Source of the DNA: CBDDIP01 sp965229005
GTDB taxonomy: Bacteria; Actinomycetota; Acidimicrobiia; Acidimicrobiales; Ilumatobacteraceae
Length of the DNA: 64,000 bases
NCBI GenBank assembly: GCA_965229005.1
Contig: CBDDIP010000002.1
Coordinates: 2,728,001 to 2,792,000, forward strand
Direction of reading: 5' to 3'
Under the pieces are notes generated by a model. That model was not told the origin of the DNA and searched no databases. It saw only the letters and a program-made list of their open reading frames with translations. Positions 44,416-53,196 of this stretch are shown piece by piece (position 1 is the first letter of the stretch; each line of letters begins with the position of its first letter). The position numbers and the translations under genes were made by a program.

Positions 44416-45653
44416 GCATCGATCTCGACGACGACCGCTCCGCAGGCGATGCGCCGAACGACGCCTTGCGCGCCGGGATGAGCGGCGCTCGTCGCGGTCT
44501 CGGCGGTCGCCTGTACCACGGTGAGACTTCGGTGGACTTCTACGGCCGGCGTTGGTGGGGGTTGATCTTCTCCGGCGTGCTGTTGCTGATCACGCTCGTG
44601 TCGCTCTTCGTCAGCGGCCTCAACCTCGGACTCGACTTCGAGGGTGGTGTCGCGTGGGAGGTCCCCGCCGCCAACGTCAGCATCGACGATGCACGCTCGC
44701 TGCTGGCCGACCACGGCATCAGCGGCGACGACGCCAAGATCCAGCAGCGCACCCAGACCGATGGCAGCAAGAACCTGTTCGTGCAGGTCGGCGACCAGCC
44801 GTTGGCCAAGCAGGAAGAGGTCCGACAGGCGTTCGCGGCGAAGGCGCAAGTCGACGTCTCTGAGGTCAGCAGCTCGTCGGTCAGCTCCACGTGGGGACGG
44901 GCGATCACGGAGAAGGCGGTGCGCGCACTGGTCATCTTCCTCGTGCTCGTCGCCCTGTTCATCGCCTGGCGCTTCGAGTGGCGGATGGCCTTGGGCGCGA
45001 TCGCGGCGATGGTCCACGACGTCCTCATCAGCGTGGGCGTCTACTCGGTGTTCGGGTTCGAGGTCACCCCGGCCACCGTCGTTGCCTTCCTCACCATCCT
45101 CGGCTTCTCGCTGTACGACACGATCGTCGTGTTCGACAAGGTCAAGGACAACACCGAACGGTTCAGCTCCACTCGCGTGCCGTACGGCGACATCACCAAC
45201 GTGTCGATGAACCAGGTGCTGATGCGTTCGTTGAACACCAGCCTCGCCGCGGTGCTGCCGGTGCTGTCGTTGCTGATCCTCGGTTCGGAGATCCTCGGCG
45301 CAGTCACGCTGCGCGAGTTCTCGCTGGCACTGCTCGTCGGTCTGCTCACTGGCTCGTACTCGTCGATCTTCATCGCTGCGCCACTGCTGGCCATCATGAA
45401 GGAGCGCGAGCCGAAGTACCGCTCGATGCGAGACGAGCACGCGACCGGACCGGACCTGGAGCGGTTGGTGCTCGGTGGCACACCGGTCAGTCGCCATGCC
45501 GCGCGTCAACGAGCTCGCCGTCCGGCTGGCGCGCCGATCGTCAGCGGCGCGGAGTTCAGCGAGGCACCTCCCGTCGGCGTGGTGAGCGATGCGCCGAAGC
45601 CCGTGCTCACGCACCCGCCGCGGCCGCGCAAGAAGAAGCGCCGCGACGCCTGA
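44412..45653 (+). CDS. secF: protein translocase subunit SecF
   Basis: A 413-residue partner of SecD. The first helix (WWGLIFSGVLLLITLVSLFVSG), LNLGLDFEGGVAWEV, the small extracytoplasmic domain and five further helices are present, with GFSLYDTIVVFDKVKDNTERF and MNQVLMRSLNTSL as family motifs. The C-terminal extension (about residues 345-413) is Pro/Arg-rich and ends in a very basic cluster (RPRKKKRRDA), which could bind RNA, ribosomes or lipid headgroups. It starts at ATG 44412, overlapping secD. Confidence 0.96.
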   Translation: MSIDLDDDRSAGDAPNDALRAGMSGARRGLGGRLYHGETSVDFYGRRWWGLIFSGVLLLITLVSLFVSGLNLGLDFEGGVAWEVPAANVSIDDARSLLADHGISGDDAKIQQRTQTDGSKNLFVQVGDQPLAKQEEVRQAFAAKAQVDVSEVSSSSVSSTWGRAITEKAVRALVIFLVLVALFIAWRFEWRMALGAIAAMVHDVLISVGVYSVFGFEVTPATVVAFLTILGFSLYDTIVVFDKVKDNTERFSSTRVPYGDITNVSMNQVLMRSLNTSLAAVLPVLSLLILGSEILGAVTLREFSLALLVGLLTGSYSSIFIAAPLLAIMKEREPKYRSMRDEHATGPDLERLVLGGTPVSRHAARQRARRPAGAPIVSGAEFSEAPPVGVVSDAPKPVLTHPPRPRKKKRRDA

Positions 45654-45657
45654 CCGG

Positions 45658-45663
45658 TAGCCT
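45658..45663 (+). promoter_or_regulatory. -10 box TAGCCT before apt
   Basis: TAGCCT ends 7 nt before the apt ATG at 45671 and begins 4 nt after the secF stop, so apt may have its own leaderless transcript in addition to read-through. Confidence 0.5.
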
Positions 45664-45670
45664 GACCCGC

Positions 45671-46198
45671 ATGGGGCCGAACGGGCACTGGATCACCAAC
45701 CACATCCGCGACATCGACGACTACCCGGTCCCCGGGGTGACGTTCCGCGACATCACACCGCTGCTCGGTGACGCCGAGGGGTTCTCGAAGTCGATCACCG
45801 AACTGGTGCACCGCTTCGATGACGTGCCCACCGATCGCGTGCTCGGTGTCGAGGCTCGCGGCTTCATCGTCGCGGCCCCGGTGGCGTACCGCATCGGCGC
45901 CGGCTTCGTGCCCGTGCGCAAGGCCGGCAAGCTGCCGTGGGCGGTGGTTCGCGAGGAGTACTCGCTGGAGTACGGCAAGGACAAGCTGGAGATGCACCGC
46001 GATGCCATCCACCCGGGCGAGCGGGTGCTGGTGATCGACGACGTGCTCGCCACCGGCGGCACGGCAGCGGCGGTGTGCCGGCTGGTGGAGGAGCTGGGCG
46101 GTGTCGTCGTCGGCCTGGGCTTCCTGATCGAGCTGGACGACCTCGGCGGCAGATCTCAACTCGGCGGCCGGCGCGTCGAGAGCCTGGCCCGGTACTGA
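45671..46198 (+). CDS. apt: adenine phosphoribosyltransferase
   Basis: A 175-residue purine salvage enzyme making AMP from adenine and PRPP. The PRPP motif VLVIDDVLATGGTAAAV near residue 120 is intact, as are YPVPGVTFRDITPLL and GVEARGFIVAAPVAYRIGAGF. Its position between secF and rel is the standard actinobacterial order. The next gene starts 8 nt after the stop. Confidence 0.97.
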   Translation: MGPNGHWITNHIRDIDDYPVPGVTFRDITPLLGDAEGFSKSITELVHRFDDVPTDRVLGVEARGFIVAAPVAYRIGAGFVPVRKAGKLPWAVVREEYSLEYGKDKLEMHRDAIHPGERVLVIDDVLATGGTAAAVCRLVEELGGVVVGLGFLIELDDLGGRSQLGGRRVESLARY

Positions 46199-46205
46199 GT
46201 CACCA

Positions 46206-48422
46206 ATGGCCGCCGTCGATCGCGTTCTTCCGTGGCGCCGGCATCAGAACGCCACTGCCGAGGAGCTGACCCCGATCCTCAGCGCGTACCGTCGCCGTCA
46301 CCCGAAGGCGCCGGTTGCCCTGATCAACCGTGCCTACGAGACGGCGCGGGAAGCACATCGCCATCAGTCGCGCAGCAGTGGCGAGAGCTACATCAACCAC
46401 CCGTTGGCCGTCGCCCGCATCGTTGCCGACATCGGCCTCGACGAGATCTCGCTGGCGGCTGCGCTGCTACACGATGCGGTCGAGGACACGGATCTCACCG
46501 TCGCGGACGTGGAAGCCGCGTTCGGCGCCGAGGTGGCCCAGATCGTCGACGGCGTCACCAAGCTCGAGCGGCTGCAGTTCGACTCGAAGGAGGCGCAGCA
46601 GGCCGCGACGATGCGCAAGATGCTCGTGGCGATGGCCCGCGACCTGCGCGTGCTCATCATCAAGCTGGCCGACCGACTGCACAACATGCGCACCATCGCC
46701 GCGATGCCGATGGAGAAGCAGCGTCGCATCGCCCAAGAGACGATGGACATCTACGCGCCGCTGGCCCACCGCCTCGGCATGCAAGAGCTCAAGCAGCAAC
46801 TGGAAGACCTGTCGTTCGCCGCGCTGTACCCGAAGCGCTTCGCCGAGTTGGATCACCTCGTCAGCACACGGTCGCCCGAGCGTGAGGTCTACTTGGCCAA
46901 GGCGATCGCCGAGGTGCAGGGCCGGCTGACCGAGCTGAACATCCAGTCGGAGGTCACCGGTCGCGGCAAGCACCTGTGGAGCATCTACGAGAAGATGGTC
47001 CAGAAGGGCAAGGAGTTCGACGAGATCTTCGACCTCGTCGCGGTGCGCGTCATCGTCGATTCGGTGAAGGACTGCTACGCAGCGTTGGGCTCCATCCACG
47101 GTCGGTACAAGCCGGTGGTGGGTCGGTTCAAGGACTACATCGCGATGCCGAAGTTCAACCTCTACCAGAGCCTGCACACGACCGTCATCGGGCCGGGCGC
47201 GAAGGTGCTCGAGGTGCAGATCCGCACCCGCGAGATGCACCAGCGAGCCGAGTGGGGCGTCGCCGCGCACTGGGCCTACAAGGACGACGTTCCGTCGTCG
47301 GACATCGACTGGCTGAACCGGATCATCGACTGGCAGGCCGACATCACCGATCCGGCCGCCTTCATGGAGAACCTGAAGACCGACCTCGAGCAGGACGAGG
47401 TCTTCGTGTTCACGCCGAAGGGTCGTGTCGTGCCGCTGCCGATCGGCTCCACCACGGTGGACTTCGCCTACGCCGTGCACACCGAGGTCGGGCACGCATG
47501 CATCGGGGCCCGGGTCAACGGTCGGCTCGTACCGCTGACGCATCAGGTGCGCAGCGGCGACACGTGCGAGATCTTCACCTCGAAGGTGGAGAGCGCCGGG
47601 CCGTCGCGCGACTGGTTGCAGTTCGTGCAGTCGCCTCGCGCCCGCAACAAGATCCGCCAGTGGTTCAGCCGCGAGCGACGTGTCGACATGATCGAGCAGG
47701 GTCGCGACGAGATGACCCGCGAGTTCCGACGTGAAGGTCTGCCGCTGCAGCGCATCTGGAACAGCCCGGTGCTCGTCGCCGAGATCGAGGCCGCGTCGTA
47801 CGAGAACCTCGACGCGCTGCTGGCGGCGGTGGGGGAGCACCACATCTCCGCTCGCTCGCTGGCGCAGAAGGTGGCTCGCGGCTTCCGCACCGGAGACGAC
47901 GCCGAGCAACTGCCCGCCACAGTGCTGCCGCGCGAGGGCCGTCGGCGCACGCGCAACTCGGCCGGCGTGCACGTCGAGGGCCTCGACGACGTGCTGGTGC
48001 GCCTGTCGCGCTGCTGCACCCCGGTGCCGGGCGACGACATCATCGGCTTCGTCACTCGCGGCCGTGGCGTGTCGGTGCACCGCGCCGACTGCGCCAACGC
48101 GGAGAGCCTGATGAGCGAGCAGGCGGCGCGCCTGATCGACGTCGACTGGGACGGCGACCAGAGCAAGACCGTGTTCCGCGCCGGCGTCGAGGTGATCGCC
48201 CTCGACCGTTCGCGGCTGCTGCGCGACGTGGCCAACTCGCTCAGCGACCAGCACGTCAACATCGTCGCCTGCAGCACCCACACCGGTGCCGACCGCGTGG
48301 CCAAGATGCGCTTCGAGTTCGAGATGGCCGACCCCAGCCACCTCGAATCCGTCATGCGCACCATCAAGACCATCGACGGCGTCTACGACGCCTACCGCCT
48401 CGTCCCCGGCAAAGGCGGCTGA
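46206..48422 (+). CDS. rel: bifunctional (p)ppGpp synthetase/hydrolase Rel
   Basis: A 738-residue stringent-response enzyme. The hydrolase HD domain has ALLHDAVEDTDLTVADVE near residue 85. The synthetase domain has RVIVDSVKDCYAALGSIHG, FNLYQSLHTTVIGP and HQRAEWGVAAHWAYK. A TGS domain (VFVFTPKGRVVPLPIGSTTVDFAYAVH), a helical and Cys region (LSRCCTPVPGDDIIGFVTRGRG) and a C-terminal ACT domain complete it. Both catalytic halves look intact, the usual state of the single Rel enzyme in actinobacteria. Confidence 0.97.
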   Translation: MAAVDRVLPWRRHQNATAEELTPILSAYRRRHPKAPVALINRAYETAREAHRHQSRSSGESYINHPLAVARIVADIGLDEISLAAALLHDAVEDTDLTVADVEAAFGAEVAQIVDGVTKLERLQFDSKEAQQAATMRKMLVAMARDLRVLIIKLADRLHNMRTIAAMPMEKQRRIAQETMDIYAPLAHRLGMQELKQQLEDLSFAALYPKRFAELDHLVSTRSPEREVYLAKAIAEVQGRLTELNIQSEVTGRGKHLWSIYEKMVQKGKEFDEIFDLVAVRVIVDSVKDCYAALGSIHGRYKPVVGRFKDYIAMPKFNLYQSLHTTVIGPGAKVLEVQIRTREMHQRAEWGVAAHWAYKDDVPSSDIDWLNRIIDWQADITDPAAFMENLKTDLEQDEVFVFTPKGRVVPLPIGSTTVDFAYAVHTEVGHACIGARVNGRLVPLTHQVRSGDTCEIFTSKVESAGPSRDWLQFVQSPRARNKIRQWFSRERRVDMIEQGRDEMTREFRREGLPLQRIWNSPVLVAEIEAASYENLDALLAAVGEHHISARSLAQKVARGFRTGDDAEQLPATVLPREGRRRTRNSAGVHVEGLDDVLVRLSRCCTPVPGDDIIGFVTRGRGVSVHRADCANAESLMSEQAARLIDVDWDGDQSKTVFRAGVEVIALDRSRLLRDVANSLSDQHVNIVACSTHTGADRVAKMRFEFEMADPSHLESVMRTIKTIDGVYDAYRLVPGKGG

Positions 48423-48429
48423 AGCCGAG

Positions 48430-48474
48430 CGTTTGATCGCAGATCCACCGTGGCGGTGGATCAGCGATCAAACG
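48430..48474 (+). repeat. 45-nt palindromic element A1
   Basis: An 11-bp outer stem (48430-48440 with 48464-48474), one A-A mismatch, a 9-bp inner stem (GATCCACCG 48442-48450 with CGGTGGATC 48454-48462) and a TGG loop. Its last 34 nt are identical to those of A2 at 49133-49166. It begins 7 nt after the rel stop and ends 22 nt before the ATG of the DUF4304 gene. Confidence 0.92.
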
Positions 48475-48496
48475 GATTCGCGTCAAGCTGTTGTCG

Positions 48497-49114
48497 ATGG
48501 GGGCGAAGGGATACGCGGCGGAGACGCTCGACGACGTGATGACTGGGCTCGCCCCCGTGTTGGCGCAGCACGGGTTCAAGCGAGCAGGGCGGTGCTTTCG
48601 TCGTCGTGACGCCGACCTCGACGTGGCCTTGTCGTTGGAAGGGTTTCGCGACAACCGCTTCTCTTCCGATGGAGGCGGGGTCGAGTTCCGTCTTCGACTC
48701 CTTGTGTACTGCCGTCGGATCGACGAAGTGTTGGACCGCCCGGTGGAGCGCAAGCCGACGTATGGGCACTCCTGGATCTATTTGGCAGGCAATCGACACT
48801 CGACTGTCTTCCTGGTCTTCCCACGGGTGGGAGTGACCCTCGACGAGGTCGTCGCGCTGGCCGTCGAGCGGTTCACCAACGACGGCGTGCCGTGGCTCGC
48901 AGAGCACGACTCGCTCGCGGCGTTGGACGAGGAGGTGATGCGTTGGCCCTTGCTGTCGATGGAACAGTTCGCATTCTGTGCGATCCGCGGCGACCTGGCC
49001 GACTGGTGGCGGCGGTACGACGCGTTCCTGGCCGACGTCAGCCCGGCGCACGAGCGGATCGCCGACTACGTCCGGGCCGAGCTCGAACGCCTGAACGTCC
49101 ACCGACCCGGTTGA
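48497..49114 (+). CDS. DUF4304-domain protein, lone accessory gene
   Basis: A 205-residue soluble protein of the DUF4304 type. LAPVLAQHGFKRAGRCFRRRDADL near residue 20 matches the family start (GFKRxGxxFxR), followed by a strand-rich core (FSSDGGGVEFRLRLLVY) and an acidic, Trp-containing C-terminal half (LADWWRRYDAFLADV). No function is established. The start ATG 48497 is preferred; TTG 48491 is in frame. No ribosome site is visible. It interrupts the usual rel-hisS neighbourhood and is bracketed by palindromes A1 and A2. Confidence 0.75.
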   Translation: MGAKGYAAETLDDVMTGLAPVLAQHGFKRAGRCFRRRDADLDVALSLEGFRDNRFSSDGGGVEFRLRLLVYCRRIDEVLDRPVERKPTYGHSWIYLAGNRHSTVFLVFPRVGVTLDEVVALAVERFTNDGVPWLAEHDSLAALDEEVMRWPLLSMEQFAFCAIRGDLADWWRRYDAFLADVSPAHERIADYVRAELERLNVHRPG

Positions 49115-49121
49115 CGCTCCA

Positions 49122-49166
49122 GGTTTGAACCCAGATCCACCGTGGCGGTGGATCAGCGATCAAACG
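49122..49166 (+). repeat. 45-nt palindromic element A2
   Basis: Same layout as A1. The right 34 nt (49133-49166) are identical to A1, while the left outer arm differs at three positions in total, one of them the first base, so two internal pairs are lost (8 of 10 paired). It begins 7 nt after the stop of the DUF4304 gene and lies 41 nt before hisS. Confidence 0.92.
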
Positions 49167-49193
49167 TACCGGGGGTGGCTCGGACCTGGCCGG

Positions 49194-49199
49194 TAGCCT
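49194..49199 (+). promoter_or_regulatory. -10 box TAGCCT before hisS
   Basis: TAGCCT ends 8 nt before GTG 49208. The hexamer is the same as before queA, apt and the O-methyltransferase gene. If used, hisS and aspS are transcribed independently of rel and the inserted DUF4304 gene. Confidence 0.5.
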
Positions 49200-49207
49200 G
49201 ACGGGCC

Positions 49208-50470
49208 GTGAGCCGCACGCCTTTCAGCACCAGCCCAGGCATGCGCGACATCCTGCCACCGGACTCGTCCCGGTTCCGTCACTACGTCGAGGTGTTCGCC
49301 TCCGTGGTCGAGCCGGCTGGCTACGGCCAGATCATCCCGCCGCTGCTGGAGGACCTCGAGGTCTTCATCCGCGTCGGCGAGGCCACCGACGTGGTGACCA
49401 AGGAGATGTACGACTTCGTCGACAAGGGCGATCGGCGGGTGGCGCTGCGCCCGGAGCAGACCGCCAGCGTCTGCCGGGCGTTCGTGCAGCACCGCCCGGT
49501 GGTGCCGTGGAAGGTCTGGTACGCCGGCCCGAACTTCCGCTACGAGAAGCCGCAGCGCGGTCGGTACCGCCAGTTCGATCAGGTCGGCATCGAGGTGCTC
49601 GGCGCCGACGACCCGTACCTCGACGTGGAGGTCATCGCCCTCGGCTGGCAGTTCTACGCGGCCCTCGGCCTGCGCCAGGTGACGCTGCTGCTCAACTCGC
49701 TCGGCGAACCCGACGACCGTGCCCGCTACACGGCTGCGCTGAAGGCGCACTTCGAGGCGAACCTCGACGCCCTGTCGGCCGAGTCGCAGGTGACGCTCGG
49801 CAAGAACCCATTGCGCGTGCTCGACTCGAAGCGTCCCGAGGACGCCGCGCTCGTCGCTGCTGCGCCACGCATCGCCGAGTTCTACAGCGACGAGGCGGGC
49901 GCGCACTTCGAGGCCGTGCAGGCCGGTTTGCGCGTGCTCGACATCCCGTTCACCATCGACCCGACGCTCGTGCGCGGGCTGGACTACTACCGCCGCACGA
50001 CGTTCGAGTACCAGGGCGGCACGTTGGAGTCGGCGCAGAACGCGCTCGGCGGCGGCGGTCGTTACGACGGTCTCGTGGAGTCGCTCGGCGGTCCGCCCAC
50101 GCACGGCATCGGCTTCGCGCTCGGCATCGATCGCACCTTGCTGGCGTGCGAAGACGAGGGCGTGTTCGGCGACGAGACGCCGGCGCTCGACGCGTTCGTC
50201 GTCGACACCACCGGTGGCATCGAGGCGCTGACGCTGACCAACGAGCTGCGCGCCGCCGGCTTCCGTGCCGACCGCGCCTACGAGAACCGCAGCATGAAGA
50301 GCCAGATGAAGGTGGCCGACCGCAGCGGCGCCACGTTCGGCGTCATCGTCGGCACCAACGAGGTGGAGGCCGGCACGGTCGTCCTCCGTCCGCTGCGCTC
50401 CGGCGAACACACCCAGCAGACCATCCCCCGAACCGATCTCATCGACCACCTGAAGCGAGCACTGCAATGA
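49208..50470 (+). CDS. hisS: histidyl-tRNA synthetase
   Basis: A 420-residue class II synthetase. Motif 2 is FRYEKPQRGRYRQFDQ near residue 117. The histidine-specific loop is LVRGLDYYRRTTFEYQ near 260, and motif 3 covers GGGRYDGLVESLGG and GIGFALGIDR. The C-terminal anticodon-binding domain (AFVVDTTGGIEALTL and on) is complete. It starts at GTG 49208. The stop overlaps aspS (ATGA). Confidence 0.97.
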   Translation: MSRTPFSTSPGMRDILPPDSSRFRHYVEVFASVVEPAGYGQIIPPLLEDLEVFIRVGEATDVVTKEMYDFVDKGDRRVALRPEQTASVCRAFVQHRPVVPWKVWYAGPNFRYEKPQRGRYRQFDQVGIEVLGADDPYLDVEVIALGWQFYAALGLRQVTLLLNSLGEPDDRARYTAALKAHFEANLDALSAESQVTLGKNPLRVLDSKRPEDAALVAAAPRIAEFYSDEAGAHFEAVQAGLRVLDIPFTIDPTLVRGLDYYRRTTFEYQGGTLESAQNALGGGGRYDGLVESLGGPPTHGIGFALGIDRTLLACEDEGVFGDETPALDAFVVDTTGGIEALTLTNELRAAGFRADRAYENRSMKSQMKVADRSGATFGVIVGTNEVEAGTVVLRPLRSGEHTQQTIPRTDLIDHLKRALQ

Positions 50471-52206
50471 CCGGTACATCCATGCGCACCCATCAGTGCG
50501 GCGAGCTCCGTGCGGAGCACGTCGGGCTCACCGTGCACCTCTGCGGCTGGGTGGCCACTCGCCGCGAGCACGGCGAGCACTTGGCCTTCATCGACGTCCG
50601 CGACCACACCGGCGTCACGCAGTGCGTGGTCGACAACTCCGTCGACGTGCGCGCCGAGTACGTCGTGCGCGTCACCGGCACCGTCGCCGCCCGCCCGGCG
50701 GAGAACGTCAACGACAAGCTCCCCACCGGTGGCATCGAGATCCAGGACTGCACCGTGGAGATCCTCAACACCGCCGAGGCGCCGCCGTTCCCGATCAGCG
50801 AGCGCACCGACACCGTTGCTGAGACGACGCGCCTGCAGTTTCGCTACCTTGACATCCGCCGCGACCGGATGCAGCGCAACCTGCGGATTCGCTCGGCGGT
50901 CAACTCCGCCATCCGCACGGCGATGGAGGCACAGGGCTTCGCCGAGGTCGAGACGCCGATGCTCGTGCCGAGCACGCCCGAGGGCGCGCGCGAGTTCATC
51001 GTGCCGTCGCGCCAGCAGCCCGGTTCGTTCTACGCGCTGCCGCAGAGCCCGCAGCTGTTCAAGCAGCTGCTGATGGTGGCCGGCATCGACCGCTACTACC
51101 AGCTGGCTCGCTGCCTGCGCGACGAGGACCTGCGCGCCGACCGTCAGTACGAGTTCATGCAGCTCGACGCGGAGATGAGCTTCGTCACCCAGGACGACGT
51201 CCACGAGGCCATCGGCGCCGCCGTGCTCGCTGCGGCGCAGGCCGTTGGCCAGGATCCCGGCGACATCGTCAAGATCACGTGGCACGACGCGATGAACCGC
51301 TTCGGCATCGACAAGCCCGACCTGCGCTTCGGCATGGAGCTGCAGGAGCTCACCCCCGTGTTCGCCGCGACCGAGTTCAAGGCGTTCGCCGGCGCGTCGT
51401 GCATCAAGGGCATCAACGCCACGGGCAAGGCCGACGAGTACGGCCGCAACAAGCTCGACGGGCTCACCGACAAGGCCAAGAAGATGGGCGCCAAGGGGCT
51501 CGTGTGGTTGAAGGTCGCCGCCGACGGGACGTTCGAGTCGCCCGTTGCCAAGTTCCTCTCGGCCGACGAGCAGGGCACGCTGCGTTCGATCTTCGACGCG
51601 CAGCCCGGCGACCTGATCCTCATCGTCGCCGACGAGTGGACGACGGCGTGCGAGGTGCTCGGTTCACTGCGCAACGACCTCGGCCGTCCGCCGGTGCACC
51701 AGGGGCCGTACCGCTACCTGTGGGTGGTCGACTTCCCGCTGTTCATCGGCGTCAACGAAGCCGGCCACGCCCAGTCGGGCCACCACCCGTTCACCCAGCC
51801 GCACCCCGACGACCTGCACCTGCTGGAGACCGAGCCGTTGAAGGTGCGCTCGCAGGCGTACGACCTCGTGCTCAACGGCTGGGAGCTCGGCTCGGGTTCG
51901 ATCCGGATCCATCAGCCGGAGCTGCAGGCGCGGATCTTCTCGATCCTGGGCATCAGCGACGAGGAGGCGCAGAAGAAGTTCGGCTTCTTCCTCAACCCGT
52001 TCAAGTACGGCGCGCCGCCGCACGGTGGGTTCGCCTTCGGCATCGACCGGCTCGTGGCCATCCTCGCCGGCGAGGAGAACATCCGCGAGGTCATCGCCTT
52101 CCCGAAGACCCAGTCCGGCTCGGACCCGATGACCAACGCCCCGACCCCCGTGTCCGCCAAGCAACTCGACGAGCTCGGCATCCGAGTCCTCCCGCCAAAG
52201 TCCTAG
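50467..52206 (+). CDS. aspS: aspartyl-tRNA synthetase
   Basis: A 579-residue bacterial-type class II synthetase. It comprises an N-terminal OB fold (VHLCGWVATRREHGEHLAF), motif 1 (GFAEVETPMLVPSTPEGAREF), motif 2 (YYQLARCLRDEDLRADRQYEF near residue 220, counted in part), a GAD insertion domain (about 300-410) and motif 3 (HGGFAFGIDRLVAIL). It starts at ATG 50467. Whether it is discriminating or also charges tRNA-Asn cannot be read here. Confidence 0.97.
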   Translation: MTGTSMRTHQCGELRAEHVGLTVHLCGWVATRREHGEHLAFIDVRDHTGVTQCVVDNSVDVRAEYVVRVTGTVAARPAENVNDKLPTGGIEIQDCTVEILNTAEAPPFPISERTDTVAETTRLQFRYLDIRRDRMQRNLRIRSAVNSAIRTAMEAQGFAEVETPMLVPSTPEGAREFIVPSRQQPGSFYALPQSPQLFKQLLMVAGIDRYYQLARCLRDEDLRADRQYEFMQLDAEMSFVTQDDVHEAIGAAVLAAAQAVGQDPGDIVKITWHDAMNRFGIDKPDLRFGMELQELTPVFAATEFKAFAGASCIKGINATGKADEYGRNKLDGLTDKAKKMGAKGLVWLKVAADGTFESPVAKFLSADEQGTLRSIFDAQPGDLILIVADEWTTACEVLGSLRNDLGRPPVHQGPYRYLWVVDFPLFIGVNEAGHAQSGHHPFTQPHPDDLHLLETEPLKVRSQAYDLVLNGWELGSGSIRIHQPELQARIFSILGISDEEAQKKFGFFLNPFKYGAPPHGGFAFGIDRLVAILAGEENIREVIAFPKTQSGSDPMTNAPTPVSAKQLDELGIRVLPPKS

Positions 52207-52243
52207 ATACCCTTCCCCCAGTTCGACTTCCCCCACCCCCAAC

Positions 52244-52288
52244 CGTTTGTGCACAGATCGGGACCCCGTCCCGAAGTTCGCACAAACG
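52244..52288 (+). repeat. 45-nt palindromic element B1
   Basis: A 9-bp outer stem (CGTTTGTGC 52244-52252 with GCACAAACG 52280-52288), an internal loop, and a 7-bp inner stem (TCGGGAC 52258-52264 with GTCCCGA 52268-52274) around CCC. It has the same length and frame motifs as the A elements (GTTTG, CAGATC, CAAACG). It starts 37 nt after the aspS stop and ends 22 nt before the ATG of the AbiEi/DUF559 gene. Confidence 0.92.
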
Positions 52289-52310
52289 CTCAGGACATCT
52301 GGGAGCAGTC

Positions 52311-53195
52311 ATGTCGATCGAACGATGGGCGGCGCGTCACGACGCAATCGTGACCAAGGCAGTGGCAGAGGAACACGGATTGACGGAGGAGCAGCTCCGT
52401 CATCGGGTCGATACGGGTCGCTACGTGCGGGTTCGCCCGAACGTGTATGCGATCAACGGTGCACCGGCCACCTGGCGTCAACAGGTTCGTGCCGTGATCG
52501 AGACCTGTGGTGGACGGGTATCCGGATCGCACACGACGGCGCTCCGAGTGCTGGGCGGGGAGGCTCCGATCGACGACGACATCCACGTTCTCGGGCCGCT
52601 CGCGGCACAAGTGCGGCTTCCCGGTGTCATCGGGCATCGTTCCGGCCTGCTTGCTCCCGAGGACGTCTGCACTCGGTTCGACATGTCGATCACCTCCCCG
52701 CTTCGCACCGTCATCGATCTCAGCGGGATGTTCGACGTGAAGCTGCTTGGGCGCGCCACGGACCAACTGATGCGACATCGCCGGCTCGACCTCGAAGAGT
52801 TGCGCGGCCGAGTCTCGCTGCTCCGGCCCGCGCCAGGGCGATCGATCAAGAAGCTCAAGATCGTCCTGGCTCAGCGGATCCCTGGCTACGACCCGGGCGA
52901 GAGCGAGCTCGAGGCGCGACTTCGACAGATCATCGATGCGAACGGCTTGCCGCAGCCGACGCACCAGCACCGCGTCTCGTACGGGGACGCTCGCTACCGG
53001 ATGGACTTCGCATGGCCAGAGCGGCACCTCTACCTCGAGGGCAACGGGTTCGGGTCGCACCGGCTCGCGTCCGACCTGGACGGCGATGCCCGCCGCCAGA
53101 ACGAGATGGTCCTCGATGGCTGGCGGCCGATCGAGCTCACGTGGCGGATGACCGACGCCGAGATCGGTGTCACCCTGTGCCGCTTCCTCGGCTGA
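52311..53195 (+). CDS. AbiEi-type HTH plus DUF559/Vsr-like nuclease-fold protein, lone accessory gene
   Basis: A 294-residue protein. The N-terminal 55 residues resemble the winged-helix start of type IV antitoxin AbiEi (VAEEHGLTEEQLRHRVDTGRY, counted in part, then VRPNVYAI). A middle region (GSHTTALRVLGG, TSPLRTVIDLS) follows. The C-terminal 100 residues match the DUF559/very-short-patch-repair-like fold: GESELEARLRQII, then RMDFAWPERHLYLEGNGFGSH and a QNEMVLDGW segment. The Asp and Glu of the PD-(D/E)xK core are present. The usual EVDG reads EGNG here, so activity is open. No AbiEii-type toxin gene lies next to it. Palindromes B1 and B2 bracket the gene. Confidence 0.8.
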   Translation: MSIERWAARHDAIVTKAVAEEHGLTEEQLRHRVDTGRYVRVRPNVYAINGAPATWRQQVRAVIETCGGRVSGSHTTALRVLGGEAPIDDDIHVLGPLAAQVRLPGVIGHRSGLLAPEDVCTRFDMSITSPLRTVIDLSGMFDVKLLGRATDQLMRHRRLDLEELRGRVSLLRPAPGRSIKKLKIVLAQRIPGYDPGESELEARLRQIIDANGLPQPTHQHRVSYGDARYRMDFAWPERHLYLEGNGFGSHRLASDLDGDARRQNEMVLDGWRPIELTWRMTDAEIGVTLCRFLG

Positions 53196-53196
53196 C

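Noticed and set aside
52311..53195. A complete type IV AbiE toxin-antitoxin system.
   Set aside because: Only an AbiEi-like N-terminal domain is present; no AbiEii nucleotidyltransferase gene lies on either side.
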